A stretch of 7,904 nucleotides of DNA from assembly GCA_007571275.1 (NCBI GenBank), contig RKRS01000200.1, positions 1 to 7,904 on the forward strand, read 5' to 3'. This DNA comes from Dehalococcoidia bacterium (lineage in GTDB: Bacteria; Chloroflexota; Dehalococcoidia; Bin125). The notes beneath the pieces are model-generated. The model was not told the DNA's origin, did no database searches, and was given only the letters and a program-made list of their open reading frames with translations. The position numbers and the translations under genes are program-made. Shown piece by piece: positions 1 through 5,266 of this stretch (its first letter is position 1; every line of letters begins with the position of its first letter).

Positions 1-2
1 AC

Positions 3-1391
3 TCCGATATCCGTGCTCTGGCACAACAATCACGCAAGGAGTTCATCGCTCCGCTGCGCGACTTCTTCGCCGGCTTCGGCACGACCGGAATCAGCACCGG
101 CTCGGCCCACAATGGCGATTCGCCCGTGCGCAACTGGGGCGGCGTTGGCGTCGACGTCTTCCCCGAGGTGGACACGATGTCGGGGATGGTGTTCAACGCC
201 ACTCGGATGACGCACGCCGAGCTGGAGATCGACCCGAACACCGGGATGCCGCCGATTGATCCGAACCACTCGCCGGCGCCGCGCGCGGTCGACGTCAACG
301 GCAAAGCGGTGCGCCACAAGAGCTACGGCTGCTGGCGCTGTCCGATGGCCTGCGGCGCCGAGTCGATCGAGTCGCCGGATGGCACGGTCGCTCCGGGTCT
401 GTCCGAGGCGCATCACGAGAAGGGCTCCTTCAAGTACCCGGTCGACACGCACCGCGCCGAGTACGAGACGGTCGCATCCTTCGGCACGATGAACCTCTCG
501 GCCAACATCGACATGATGCAGGCCGCCAACCACTGGTGTAACGAGTACGGCCTCGACACCATCGGCGCCGGCACCACGATCTCGTTCGCGATTGAGTGCT
601 TCGAGAACGGTCTGATCAACCTCGAGGACACCGGCGGCGTCGAGCTGACCTGGGCCAACGACGATGGCATCATGGAGATGCTGCACATGATCGGCAAGCG
701 CGAAGGCTTCGGCGACCTGCTGGCCGACGGGATGAAGGTCGCGGCGGAGAAAATCGACGCCAAGAACAAGGACGACCGCGCGCAGGAGTTCCGCACCGAC
801 GTCGGTGGCCAGGAACTACCGATGCACGACGCCAAGCTGCAGCCGGAGTACTGGACGACCTACAAGCTCGACCCGACGCCGGCCCGTCACACGCAGTACG
901 AGGGCAACTCACGCTACGGCGGCCCCGAGTACCCGGCCGCGCCGCGCGACTTCAAGGATTACAACAACCGCGGCGAGCACCACAAGGGCGCATCGGAGTA
1001 CATGCACATCTCGAACTCGACCGGCATGTGTCAGTTCATCATGATGGCCGCTCCGACCGACCGCTTCCCGCAGTGGATCAACGCGGTCACCGGTTGGGAC
1101 CTGAGCGGCGACGACCTGCAGCTGGCCGGCGAGCGAATCGCCAACCTGCGCATGGCTTTCACCGTCCGCGAGGGCGACAACCCACGCGAGCGCTTCGCCC
1201 CGCCGCGCCTCTGGGGCGGCGAAGGCACGGTCCAGGAGACCGGCCCGCTGGCCGGTGTGATCCTCGACATCGAGACCATGGAGACCGACTTCCTCAACGC
1301 CTGCGACTGGGACACCGAGACCTGTCTGCCGAGCCGCGAGAAGCTCGAGTCGATCGGCCTCGGCGACGTCGCCGACGCGCTCTCCGTCTAA
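3..1391 (+). CDS. Aldehyde:ferredoxin oxidoreductase family protein, 5'-truncated by window edge
   Basis: The reading frame is already open at the first complete codon (base 3), so the true start lies upstream; 462 codons precede the TAA at 1389-1391. Members of this family are about 600 residues, so most of the N-terminal pterin-binding domain is missing. Visible family marks are the CxxCxxxC iron-sulfur motif (Cys codons at 330, 339 and 351), the segment reading EYETVASFG near 460, a GLDTIGAGTTISFAIE helix near 550, and a fourth candidate cluster cysteine (1029-1031, in STGMCQF). The tail has the family's GERIANLRMAFTVREG and closing REKLESIGLGDVADAL pattern. The family oxidises aldehydes (or reduces acids) at a tungsten- or molybdenum-bis-pterin centre, passing electrons through the 4Fe-4S cluster to ferredoxin. 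Substrate and metal cannot be read from the sequence. No ferredoxin or pterin gene is visible, and the terminator just downstream makes this the last gene of its unit. Confidence 0.93.
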   Translation, partial: SDIRALAQQSRKEFIAPLRDFFAGFGTTGISTGSAHNGDSPVRNWGGVGVDVFPEVDTMSGMVFNATRMTHAELEIDPNTGMPPIDPNHSPAPRAVDVNGKAVRHKSYGCWRCPMACGAESIESPDGTVAPGLSEAHHEKGSFKYPVDTHRAEYETVASFGTMNLSANIDMMQAANHWCNEYGLDTIGAGTTISFAIECFENGLINLEDTGGVELTWANDDGIMEMLHMIGKREGFGDLLADGMKVAAEKIDAKNKDDRAQEFRTDVGGQELPMHDAKLQPEYWTTYKLDPTPARHTQYEGNSRYGGPEYPAAPRDFKDYNNRGEHHKGASEYMHISNSTGMCQFIMMAAPTDRFPQWINAVTGWDLSGDDLQLAGERIANLRMAFTVREGDNPRERFAPPRLWGGEGTVQETGPLAGVILDIETMETDFLNACDWDTETCLPSREKLESIGLGDVADALSV

Positions 1392-1423
1392 CGACGCTGC
1401 GACGTTGGTCACAACGATGCATC

Positions 1424-1453
1424 AAAGAGGGCGGACCAATGTCCGCCCTCTTT
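1424..1453 (+). terminator. Intrinsic terminator after the aldehyde oxidoreductase gene
   Basis: A perfect 13-bp inverted repeat (1424-1436 and 1441-1453) closes a 4-base loop, CAAT. The stem is GC-rich in its upper part and has AAA opposite TTT at its base, followed by TTTGTGT-type sequence. It lies 32 bases after the stop at 1391. The T-run is short, but stem length and position make a Rho-independent terminator the simplest reading. Because the repeat is perfect, it would also form on the other strand. Confidence 0.85.
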
Positions 1454-1499
1454 GTGTCGCTCAGATCAGCGACGCGAACGAAACCTGAACCGATTCGCC

Positions 1500-1955
1500 G
1501 TGCGTTACCGACTCAGCGGTCTGACCTCACGCCTGCTGCTTATCCCGCTTGCGGGCGTCGTATTTGGCGCGGCGCTCGGCGCCGGCTATCAGTGGGGCGC
1601 GCCTGAGCAGCAGGAAGTCGTCCGCGTCTACGAGAGTTCGCAGCAAGGACGAATCGGCGGCGACGGCGCGCCGATCGGCGACCTGAGCGGGTTCATCACC
1701 GAGCGCTCGGGCGACGCCTGGATCGTTCGCGTCGGCGACTCATTGCGCACGATCCGCTTCCGCGATGACTCGATCATCGAGGCCATGCTGCCAATCTGGA
1801 CTGACGCCGTCCAGCATGGAGATTATGTCGTCATCGGCGGCACGGACGACAACGTCAACACCTTCATCACCACTGGCATCGTGATCATCCCGGCTGCGCA
1901 GGCAATCACTGACGAGGCCGTCGTCGACGCCATCCTTGCGGACGCGGGTGAATGA
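1500..1955 (+). CDS. Membrane-anchored small protein with DUF5666-like beta domain (first of tandem pair)
   Basis: Hypothetical protein of 151 residues from GTG 1500. Residues about 10-32 form one hydrophobic segment (SRLLLIPLAGVVFGAALGA), giving a short cytoplasmic N-terminus and an exported C-terminal part. From about residue 62 to 130 the alternating pattern (GFITERSGDAWIVRVG, then TIRFRDDSII, GDYVVIGG and TTGIVII) looks like the small beta-barrel/OB-like fold annotated DUF5666 in other bacteria; this is a pattern match by eye. The start is uncertain. The frame stays open up to a TTG at 1452, but that codon sits in the terminator stem and would add 16 charged residues before the anchor. 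GTG 1500 has no clear Shine-Dalgarno sequence. The stop overlaps the next gene (ATGA at 1952-1955), so the two are probably translationally coupled. Cellular role unknown. Confidence 0.72.
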   Translation: MRYRLSGLTSRLLLIPLAGVVFGAALGAGYQWGAPEQQEVVRVYESSQQGRIGGDGAPIGDLSGFITERSGDAWIVRVGDSLRTIRFRDDSIIEAMLPIWTDAVQHGDYVVIGGTDDNVNTFITTGIVIIPAAQAITDEAVVDAILADAGE

Positions 1956-2479
1956 TGCTGCGATACCTGGGTTGGTTGATCGGCCTCGGGGCGCTCGCCG
2001 CCGTTGGCGTCGGTGGCTGGTTCGTCGGCTCCGATGTCGTCGCGCCACAACCTTCGGATGAAGACCTGGTGGTCTCGGAGAGCGTGGTCGCGGGGCGATT
2101 GCAAGTCGACGTTGATGAAGCGGCCTATCCCAACGCCAGCATCGTGCTCGGCGCAAGCGGCCTGAGCCCGTTTGGCAACTCGGAAGGTCTGCAAGGCCGA
2201 CAGGTGCTGACTGGCCAGGTGATCTCCGTGTCGGGCGAGAAGTTGATCATCGAGACGCGCACCGGCCGAGCGGAGATCAGGCTGACCGACGAGACGACGT
2301 TCCTGCTTCGCCTCGAACGGGTCGATCCACTGACGATTGGCTCGGGCGCCGCGGTCACCATCGTGTTGGACGAAGACGGCGAGACTGCGGCGACCGCAAT
2401 CGCGTTGCCGACCAACTCGCGGCCGACGCTGAACAGCCCCGGCCCTCCGTCAGCGCCCGATGCCGCCGGTGGCGGTTAA
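1952..2479 (+). CDS. Membrane-anchored small protein with DUF5666-like beta domain (second of tandem pair)
   Basis: Hypothetical protein of 175 residues. Residues about 5-26 (YLGWLIGLGALAAVGVGGWF) are a hydrophobic N-terminal anchor. Residues 30-80 look like a flexible extracellular linker. Residues about 86-152 carry the beta pattern GQVISVSGEKLIIETRTGRAEIRLTDETTF, typical of DUF5666-like domains that are often tethered outside the membrane. The last 25 residues are Pro/Gly/Ser/Ala-rich and probably disordered. It overlaps the preceding gene by four bases (ATGA); a second ATG follows immediately at 1955, so either methionine could be used. Architecture matches the preceding gene (anchor plus one beta domain), suggesting an old duplication or partners in one envelope complex. 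Its TAA overlaps the stop of the convergent minus-strand gene. No enzymatic motif seen. Confidence 0.78.
   Translation: MMLRYLGWLIGLGALAAVGVGGWFVGSDVVAPQPSDEDLVVSESVVAGRLQVDVDEAAYPNASIVLGASGLSPFGNSEGLQGRQVLTGQVISVSGEKLIIETRTGRAEIRLTDETTFLLRLERVDPLTIGSGAAVTIVLDEDGETAATAIALPTNSRPTLNSPGPPSAPDAAGGG
2463..2475. other. Short hairpin at convergent gene ends, possible weak two-way transcription end
   Basis: A 5-bp GC stem (CCGCC 2463-2467, GGCGG 2471-2475) with a GGT loop lies immediately before the shared TTAA stop region of two convergent genes. There is no T-run on either side, so it is at best a weak terminator; it lies in the last codons of the plus-strand gene and just beyond the minus-strand stop. 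Confidence 0.25.
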
Positions 2480-2982
2480 CCGTTACGGCGTTCGAACTCG
2501 GACCGCGCCGCGTCAAGCAGCTGCTCGCGCTCGGCAATCTCGCCCTCAATCACGATGTGCCGCTCGCCGACGCCATCGAGATACCAGCGGACATTGCCCA
2601 TCGTCTCAACCCGTCGAACACTGCGCAGCTCATCCCAGGCAATCGTTTCCTGCTCCAGACCAGCGTGCAGCGCGGTCACGCCGTCCTCATGGACGATCAC
2701 CGCCGTAGTCTGGCGCTGCCAGGTGATGAACACGACGGGCAGCATGGCGGCGGTGACCACGAGGAAGAAGATCGCCGCGCTGCCCGCCTCGGTGCTGCCG
2801 GTGGCCAACCAGACGATCGCGGCGATGATCACCGCAATCAGCGGGAAGACAAAGGTCGCGTTGTTGTACCAGGAGGCTTCGTAGGTGTGCGCGCTGCGCA
2901 CGCCGCGGTAACGCAGCAGCGCCTCCGCGTCCTGGCGACGCAGGTCATCAGCGCCCCTCGGGGCGGCGTCGGCCTCCGACAT
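2476..2982 (-). CDS. Two-helix membrane protein with bacterial PH-like cytoplasmic tail
   Basis: Hypothetical protein of 168 residues. Residues 1-40 are polar and include a basic/acidic stretch (DDLRRQDAEALLRYRG). Two hydrophobic segments follow at about 43-61 (TFVFPLIAVIIAAIVWLA) and 67-88 (GSAAIFFLVVTAAMLPVVFI), a hairpin in the membrane. Residues about 92-166 alternate strands (TTAVIVHEDGVTALH, QETIAWDELRSVRRVE, RWYLDG, RHIVIEG) and end in an acidic/basic helix (AEREQLLDAARSEFERR). This resembles bacterial PH-domain or YcxB-like tails, which usually face the cytoplasm. It follows the peroxiredoxin gene on the same strand after 33 bases, so the two may be co-transcribed. No convincing Shine-Dalgarno is visible before the ATG. 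Function unknown; the PH-like call is by eye. Confidence 0.75.
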   Translation of the reverse strand: MSEADAAPRGADDLRRQDAEALLRYRGVRSAHTYEASWYNNATFVFPLIAVIIAAIVWLATGSTEAGSAAIFFLVVTAAMLPVVFITWQRQTTAVIVHEDGVTALHAGLEQETIAWDELRSVRRVETMGNVRWYLDGVGERHIVIEGEIAEREQLLDAARSEFERRNG

Positions 2983-3015
2983 GGCGGCAGTACTGGGGCG
3001 ACAGCGATGGGGCGC

Positions 3016-3498
3016 TCAGGCGTGCTCGAGGATCGCCGCGGCCGAGGTCAGCGCGCAGGCGCCGGGGTTCTCTTCGGTCTGGAAGGCTGTGACCACGCCA
3101 CCATCGACCAGCATGGCGAACCGCGTGCAGCGGAACCCGAGTCCCAACCCGGAGAGATCCAGCCCGATGTCGAGCGCGCGGGTGATATCGCCCGAGCCAT
3201 CGGCCAGCATGGTGATGTGCTCAGCGCCGTGCGCCGCGTTCCAGGCCGAGAGCACGAAAATGTCGTTCGTCGACATGCAGATGGTCTGCTCAATCCCGGC
3301 CGCGGCCAGCTGGTCGGCCGAGGCGGCGAAGGTCGGCAGATGATCATTGGTGCAGGTTGGGGTGAACGCGCCAGGCACGCCAAAGATGACGGTCTTCTTG
3401 TCACCGACCAGCTCGCGCAGATTGACCGGACCCGGGCGGCCATCGGCCATCACGGTGCCTCGAGCGTCGGGCAGGGTATCTCCAGCGGTGGGCGGCAT
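3016..3498 (-). CDS. Peroxiredoxin, Prx5 (type II / atypical 2-Cys) family
   Basis: A 160-residue protein of normal length for the family. The active-site loop PGAFTPTC (residues 42-49) gives the peroxidatic Cys49 with the conserved Pro and Thr of the PxxxTxxC motif. Arg126 in the following RCTRFAML stretch matches the second conserved catalytic arginine. Cys148 (NPGACALTSAAAIL, near the C-terminus) lies where PRDX5-type enzymes keep the resolving cysteine, so an intramolecular disulfide is likely. Cys74 (QTICMSTND) is also at a site often cysteine in this family. Cys124 takes the place of the usual serine in the RSxRY motif. The enzyme reduces hydrogen peroxide and organic peroxides in the cytoplasm using thioredoxin- or glutaredoxin-type donors; no donor gene is visible. 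The start is well supported by a Shine-Dalgarno AGGAGA (complement of 3505-3510) six bases upstream. First gene of a minus-strand unit with the PH-like membrane protein. Confidence 0.93.
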   Translation of the reverse strand: MPPTAGDTLPDARGTVMADGRPGPVNLRELVGDKKTVIFGVPGAFTPTCTNDHLPTFAASADQLAAAGIEQTICMSTNDIFVLSAWNAAHGAEHITMLADGSGDITRALDIGLDLSGLGLGFRCTRFAMLVDGGVVTAFQTEENPGACALTSAAAILEHA

Positions 3499-3504
3499 GG
3501 TGGT

Positions 3505-3510
3505 TCTCCT
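3505..3510 (-). promoter_or_regulatory. Shine-Dalgarno of the peroxiredoxin gene
   Basis: Read on the minus strand this is AGGAGA, six bases before the ATG that ends at 3498. It is one of the clearest ribosome-binding sites in the window and fixes the start codon. Confidence 0.75.
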
Positions 3511-3583
3511 CGTTAGGTCCGTGGCCGGGTGCGTCCACAGCAGCCTAACTCAAGAAGACCTTCTGGCTTGGACGGGGGCAATT

Positions 3584-3647
3584 TTCCGCTTCGGCTTGAC
3601 TTACCCCCCCCCCCAGAATCAGGGCACTGTCACTTTTCGAAGCGGAA
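3584..3647. repeat. 10-bp perfect inverted repeat flanking the poly-C tract in the restriction-modification leader
   Basis: TTCCGCTTCG (3584-3593) and its exact complement CGAAGCGGAA (3638-3647) are separated by 44 bases holding TTGACT (3596-3601) and the 11-C run. The right arm ends nine bases before the methyltransferase ATG at 3657 and includes part of a TTCGAA palindrome (3636-3641). It could be a regulatory hairpin in the mRNA leader, a spaced operator for a repressor, or chance. No controller (C) protein gene is visible in the window. Confidence 0.5.
3604..3614 (+). repeat. Poly-C homopolymer, 11 bases, possible phase-variation tract
   Basis: Eleven consecutive C bases lie 42 bases before the methyltransferase ATG, the longest homopolymer in the window. 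An upstream frame from GTG 3529 crosses it as four prolines and continues in a different frame from the methyltransferase. With twelve (or nine) C bases it would enter the methyltransferase frame, where no stop occurs between 3615 and 3657. Tracts like this change length by slipped-strand mispairing in phase-variable genes. They are also prone to sequencing error. A TTGACT -35-like hexamer at 3596-3601 lies just upstream, but I find no good -10 at the right distance. Confidence 0.55.
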
Positions 3648-3656
3648 CAGGGCCAC

Positions 3657-4427
3657 ATGCCGAGTCGGGGCGACGACGGGAGGGAAGCCAGCGCTAGGCG
3701 CGCCTGCGGGTACGTCGGTGAAGCTCAACCGTCTGTCTTTTCCACCACTCGCGACATCCAGCAGCCTGACATCGAACTCGCCGATGGGCTGGAATGGAAT
3801 GTCCCCCTGCGGATGGAAGGTCGCACGCTGTTGCGGCGACTGCCGGCCTCTGCAATACCCGCAGCGTTCTTCGACCCACAGTATCGAGGGGTGCTCGACC
3901 ACCTCTCGTACGGGAACGAAGGCAAGAGCCGCGGACGCGCCCGCTCCGCTCTCAGACAGATGCCAGCGAAGGAGATTGAGGAATTTCTCCGAGAGATCGA
4001 CCGTGTGCTGATGCCCAGCGGACACCTGTTTCTCTGGATGGACAAGTTCCACCTTTGCACCGGATTTCAAGAGTGGCTGGCCGGCACATCGTTGGAAACG
4101 GTCGACATGATCACCTGGAACAAGCTGCGAATGGGCATGGGGTACCGCACACGGCGAACAGCGGAGTATCTTGTCGTGCTCCAACGCACGCCGAGGCGAG
4201 CGAAAGGCGTGTGGAAAGTCCACACCATTCCTGATGTTTGGGAAGAAGGCGTCACTCAAACCAAAGGCGCGCATCCGAAGCCAGTCGGTCTGCAAACCGC
4301 GTTGATCGAAGCAGTGACCAACCCACAAGATGTGGTCGTGGATCCGGCAGCGGGGACCTTCTCAGTCCTCAGCGCCTGCCGCAATGCAGGTCGAAACTTC
4401 ATCGGCTGCGATATCAGCAGTGCATGA
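3657..4427 (+). CDS. DNA methyltransferase, beta class (probably N6-adenine), of a type II restriction-modification system
   Basis: A 256-residue protein that methylates a specific DNA site using S-adenosylmethionine and so protects host DNA from the nuclease encoded next. Motif order is that of beta-class enzymes: catalytic motif IV comes first as DPQY (residues 73-76, a variant of DPPY), and the cofactor motif comes near the C-terminus as DPAAGTFS (229-236), with NFIGCDIS after it (acidic residue D252). Between them lie GHLFLWMDKFHLC, a GMGYRTRRTAEYLVVLQ strand and AHPKPVGLQ (205-213), typical of site-specific methyltransferases. DPxY favours adenine over cytosine N4 modification, but that is inference. 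The protein ends only four residues after D252, shorter than many relatives. Residues 1-37 show no family similarity that I recognise; ATG 3657 is the only canonical start before the conserved part and has a weak CAGGG at 3648-3652. Recognition sequence unknown. Confidence 0.88.
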   Translation: MPSRGDDGREASARRACGYVGEAQPSVFSTTRDIQQPDIELADGLEWNVPLRMEGRTLLRRLPASAIPAAFFDPQYRGVLDHLSYGNEGKSRGRARSALRQMPAKEIEEFLREIDRVLMPSGHLFLWMDKFHLCTGFQEWLAGTSLETVDMITWNKLRMGMGYRTRRTAEYLVVLQRTPRRAKGVWKVHTIPDVWEEGVTQTKGAHPKPVGLQTALIEAVTNPQDVVVDPAAGTFSVLSACRNAGRNFIGCDISSA

Positions 4428-5119
4428 TGGCTCGCATCAGCAAAATGAGAGGCCGAACTGATGGGAATAGCGGGTACACACGCGTCCTCGGCGACTCGGC
4501 TCTGGGAGCGCTGATCAGTCGGATTCAGGCCGCCACCATCTCCGCAGGCAGCGAATTGGAGAGGATCATCACTGCATCAGTCGACTCGGTGGATGATCTC
4601 GATTCATTCCTTGAACAGGAAATTATGGCGGAGGGCGTTTTGATCGCAACGAAGAAACAGGTAAAGAAGTCAACGGTGATGGCTACTTCCGCTGTAGAGC
4701 CTGACTTTGTTGTGTTTCGACGAAGGCGCGGCAAGCAGGTATGTTACGTCATCGAGCTGAAGGACGGAGACACCTTCGACACCAAGAAAGTGGCCGGAGA
4801 GTACGCATCTTTGCAGAGTTTTGTGAACGAGAACGGCAAGAATGTCCAGTATCGGATGCAAATCCACGTCGTCTCGTTCAATCAAGATGATATCGACGCG
4901 ATATATGACGGGTTCAAGAGGAAAATTCCGAAGGTGGAGCTGATGACCGGCAGGCAATTCTGCGAACTCCTGGAAATCAGCTACGACGACATCGTCAGCC
5001 AGCGAAAGGTCGACGCGGAAGACAATTTCGACCACTTCCTCACCGAACTCCTGAGCATTGATCGGGTGCGAGAGTACATTCAGTCAAAGCTCGAAGAGCG
5101 ACGAAGGCGCTCGGCGTGA
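4424..5119 (+). CDS. Putative type II restriction endonuclease, PD-(D/E)xK fold
   Basis: A 231-residue protein whose ATG overlaps the methyltransferase stop (ATGA, 4424-4427); a second ATG at 4427 is an alternative start. No Shine-Dalgarno is obvious, so translational coupling is likely, which would tie nuclease synthesis to prior methylase synthesis. The nuclease motif is clear: EPDFVVF (P93-D94), then a strand VCYVIELKDG giving E111-x-K113, the metal-binding and catalytic residues of the PD-(D/E)xK fold. Upstream helices (ALGALISRIQ, GSELERIITA) could contribute a further acidic residue such as E46; the C-terminal half is mixed alpha/beta with a basic end. I do not recognise a close named enzyme, so specificity is not assigned. 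Base composition is low for the window (27 of 60 G+C in 4621-4680 and in 4861-4920), pointing to transfer. The restriction role is inferred from the motif plus the methyltransferase partner. Confidence 0.85.
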   Translation: MMARISKMRGRTDGNSGYTRVLGDSALGALISRIQAATISAGSELERIITASVDSVDDLDSFLEQEIMAEGVLIATKKQVKKSTVMATSAVEPDFVVFRRRRGKQVCYVIELKDGDTFDTKKVAGEYASLQSFVNENGKNVQYRMQIHVVSFNQDDIDAIYDGFKRKIPKVELMTGRQFCELLEISYDDIVSQRKVDAEDNFDHFLTELLSIDRVREYIQSKLEERRRRSA

Positions 5120-5169
5120 GGTAGTCCCTCCTGTTCGCAGGCTCGACAAGTAGTCCGGCGGCCCCCTCA

Positions 5170-5200
5170 GTCCCTGCGGGACAGCTCCCCCAGTGGGGGA
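5170..5200. repeat. Two adjacent GC-rich hairpins, REP-like intergenic element
   Basis: GTCCC-TGC-GGGAC (5170-5182) is followed three bases later by TCCCCC-AGT-GGGGGA (5186-5200), preceded by a C-rich CCCCCT at 5162-5167. Paired short GC hairpins between genes resemble REP-type intergenic repeats; they could also end transcription from the nuclease gene, although no T-run follows. Whether copies exist elsewhere in the genome cannot be seen here. Confidence 0.5.
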
Positions 5201-5236
5201 ACTCTTCGACAGGAGCGATGCGGCGAACGACGTCCT

Positions 5237-5254
5237 ATCCTGCGCAGGCAGGAT
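5237..5254 (+). other. Hairpin in the SDR gene leader
   Basis: ATCCTG (5237-5242) pairs with CAGGAT (5249-5254) around a six-base loop; an overlapping perfect palindrome CCTGCGCAGG occupies 5239-5248, so two folds are possible. It ends just before the GGGGG ribosome-binding stretch (5256-5260) of the SDR gene. It could be an operator or leader structure, or have no role. Confidence 0.35.
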
Positions 5255-5266
5255 TGGGGGAACCTG

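Noticed and set aside
596..1606. Long plus-strand open frame overlapping the aldehyde oxidoreductase gene
   Set aside because: Its translation is Arg/Pro/Ala-rich with no domain pattern, the usual shadow of a GC-rich gene; the overlapping frame carries clear family motifs.
2557..3516. 319-codon plus-strand open frame opposite the PH-like and peroxiredoxin genes
   Set aside because: It is antisense to two genes with recognisable structure, and its product is a low-complexity Arg/Gly-rich string.
3596..3624. Sigma-70 promoter with TTGACT as -35 and the poly-C tract as spacer
   Set aside because: No hexamer resembling TATAAT occurs 16-18 bases downstream; the -35 match alone is not enough to call a promoter.
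3630..4328. 232-codon minus-strand open frame opposite the methyltransferase
   Set aside because: The plus strand encodes intact methyltransferase motifs; the reverse translation shows no domain and no ribosome-binding site that I can see.
4238..4423. N-terminal extension of the nuclease frame back to 4238
   Set aside because: This part overlaps the conserved methyltransferase C-terminus and reads as Arg/Ser-rich filler; the ATGA overlap at 4424 is the natural start.
5236..5241. TATCCT as a -10 box for the SDR gene
   Set aside because: There is no matching -35 at the right distance, and the hexamer lies in a hairpin arm close to the start codon.
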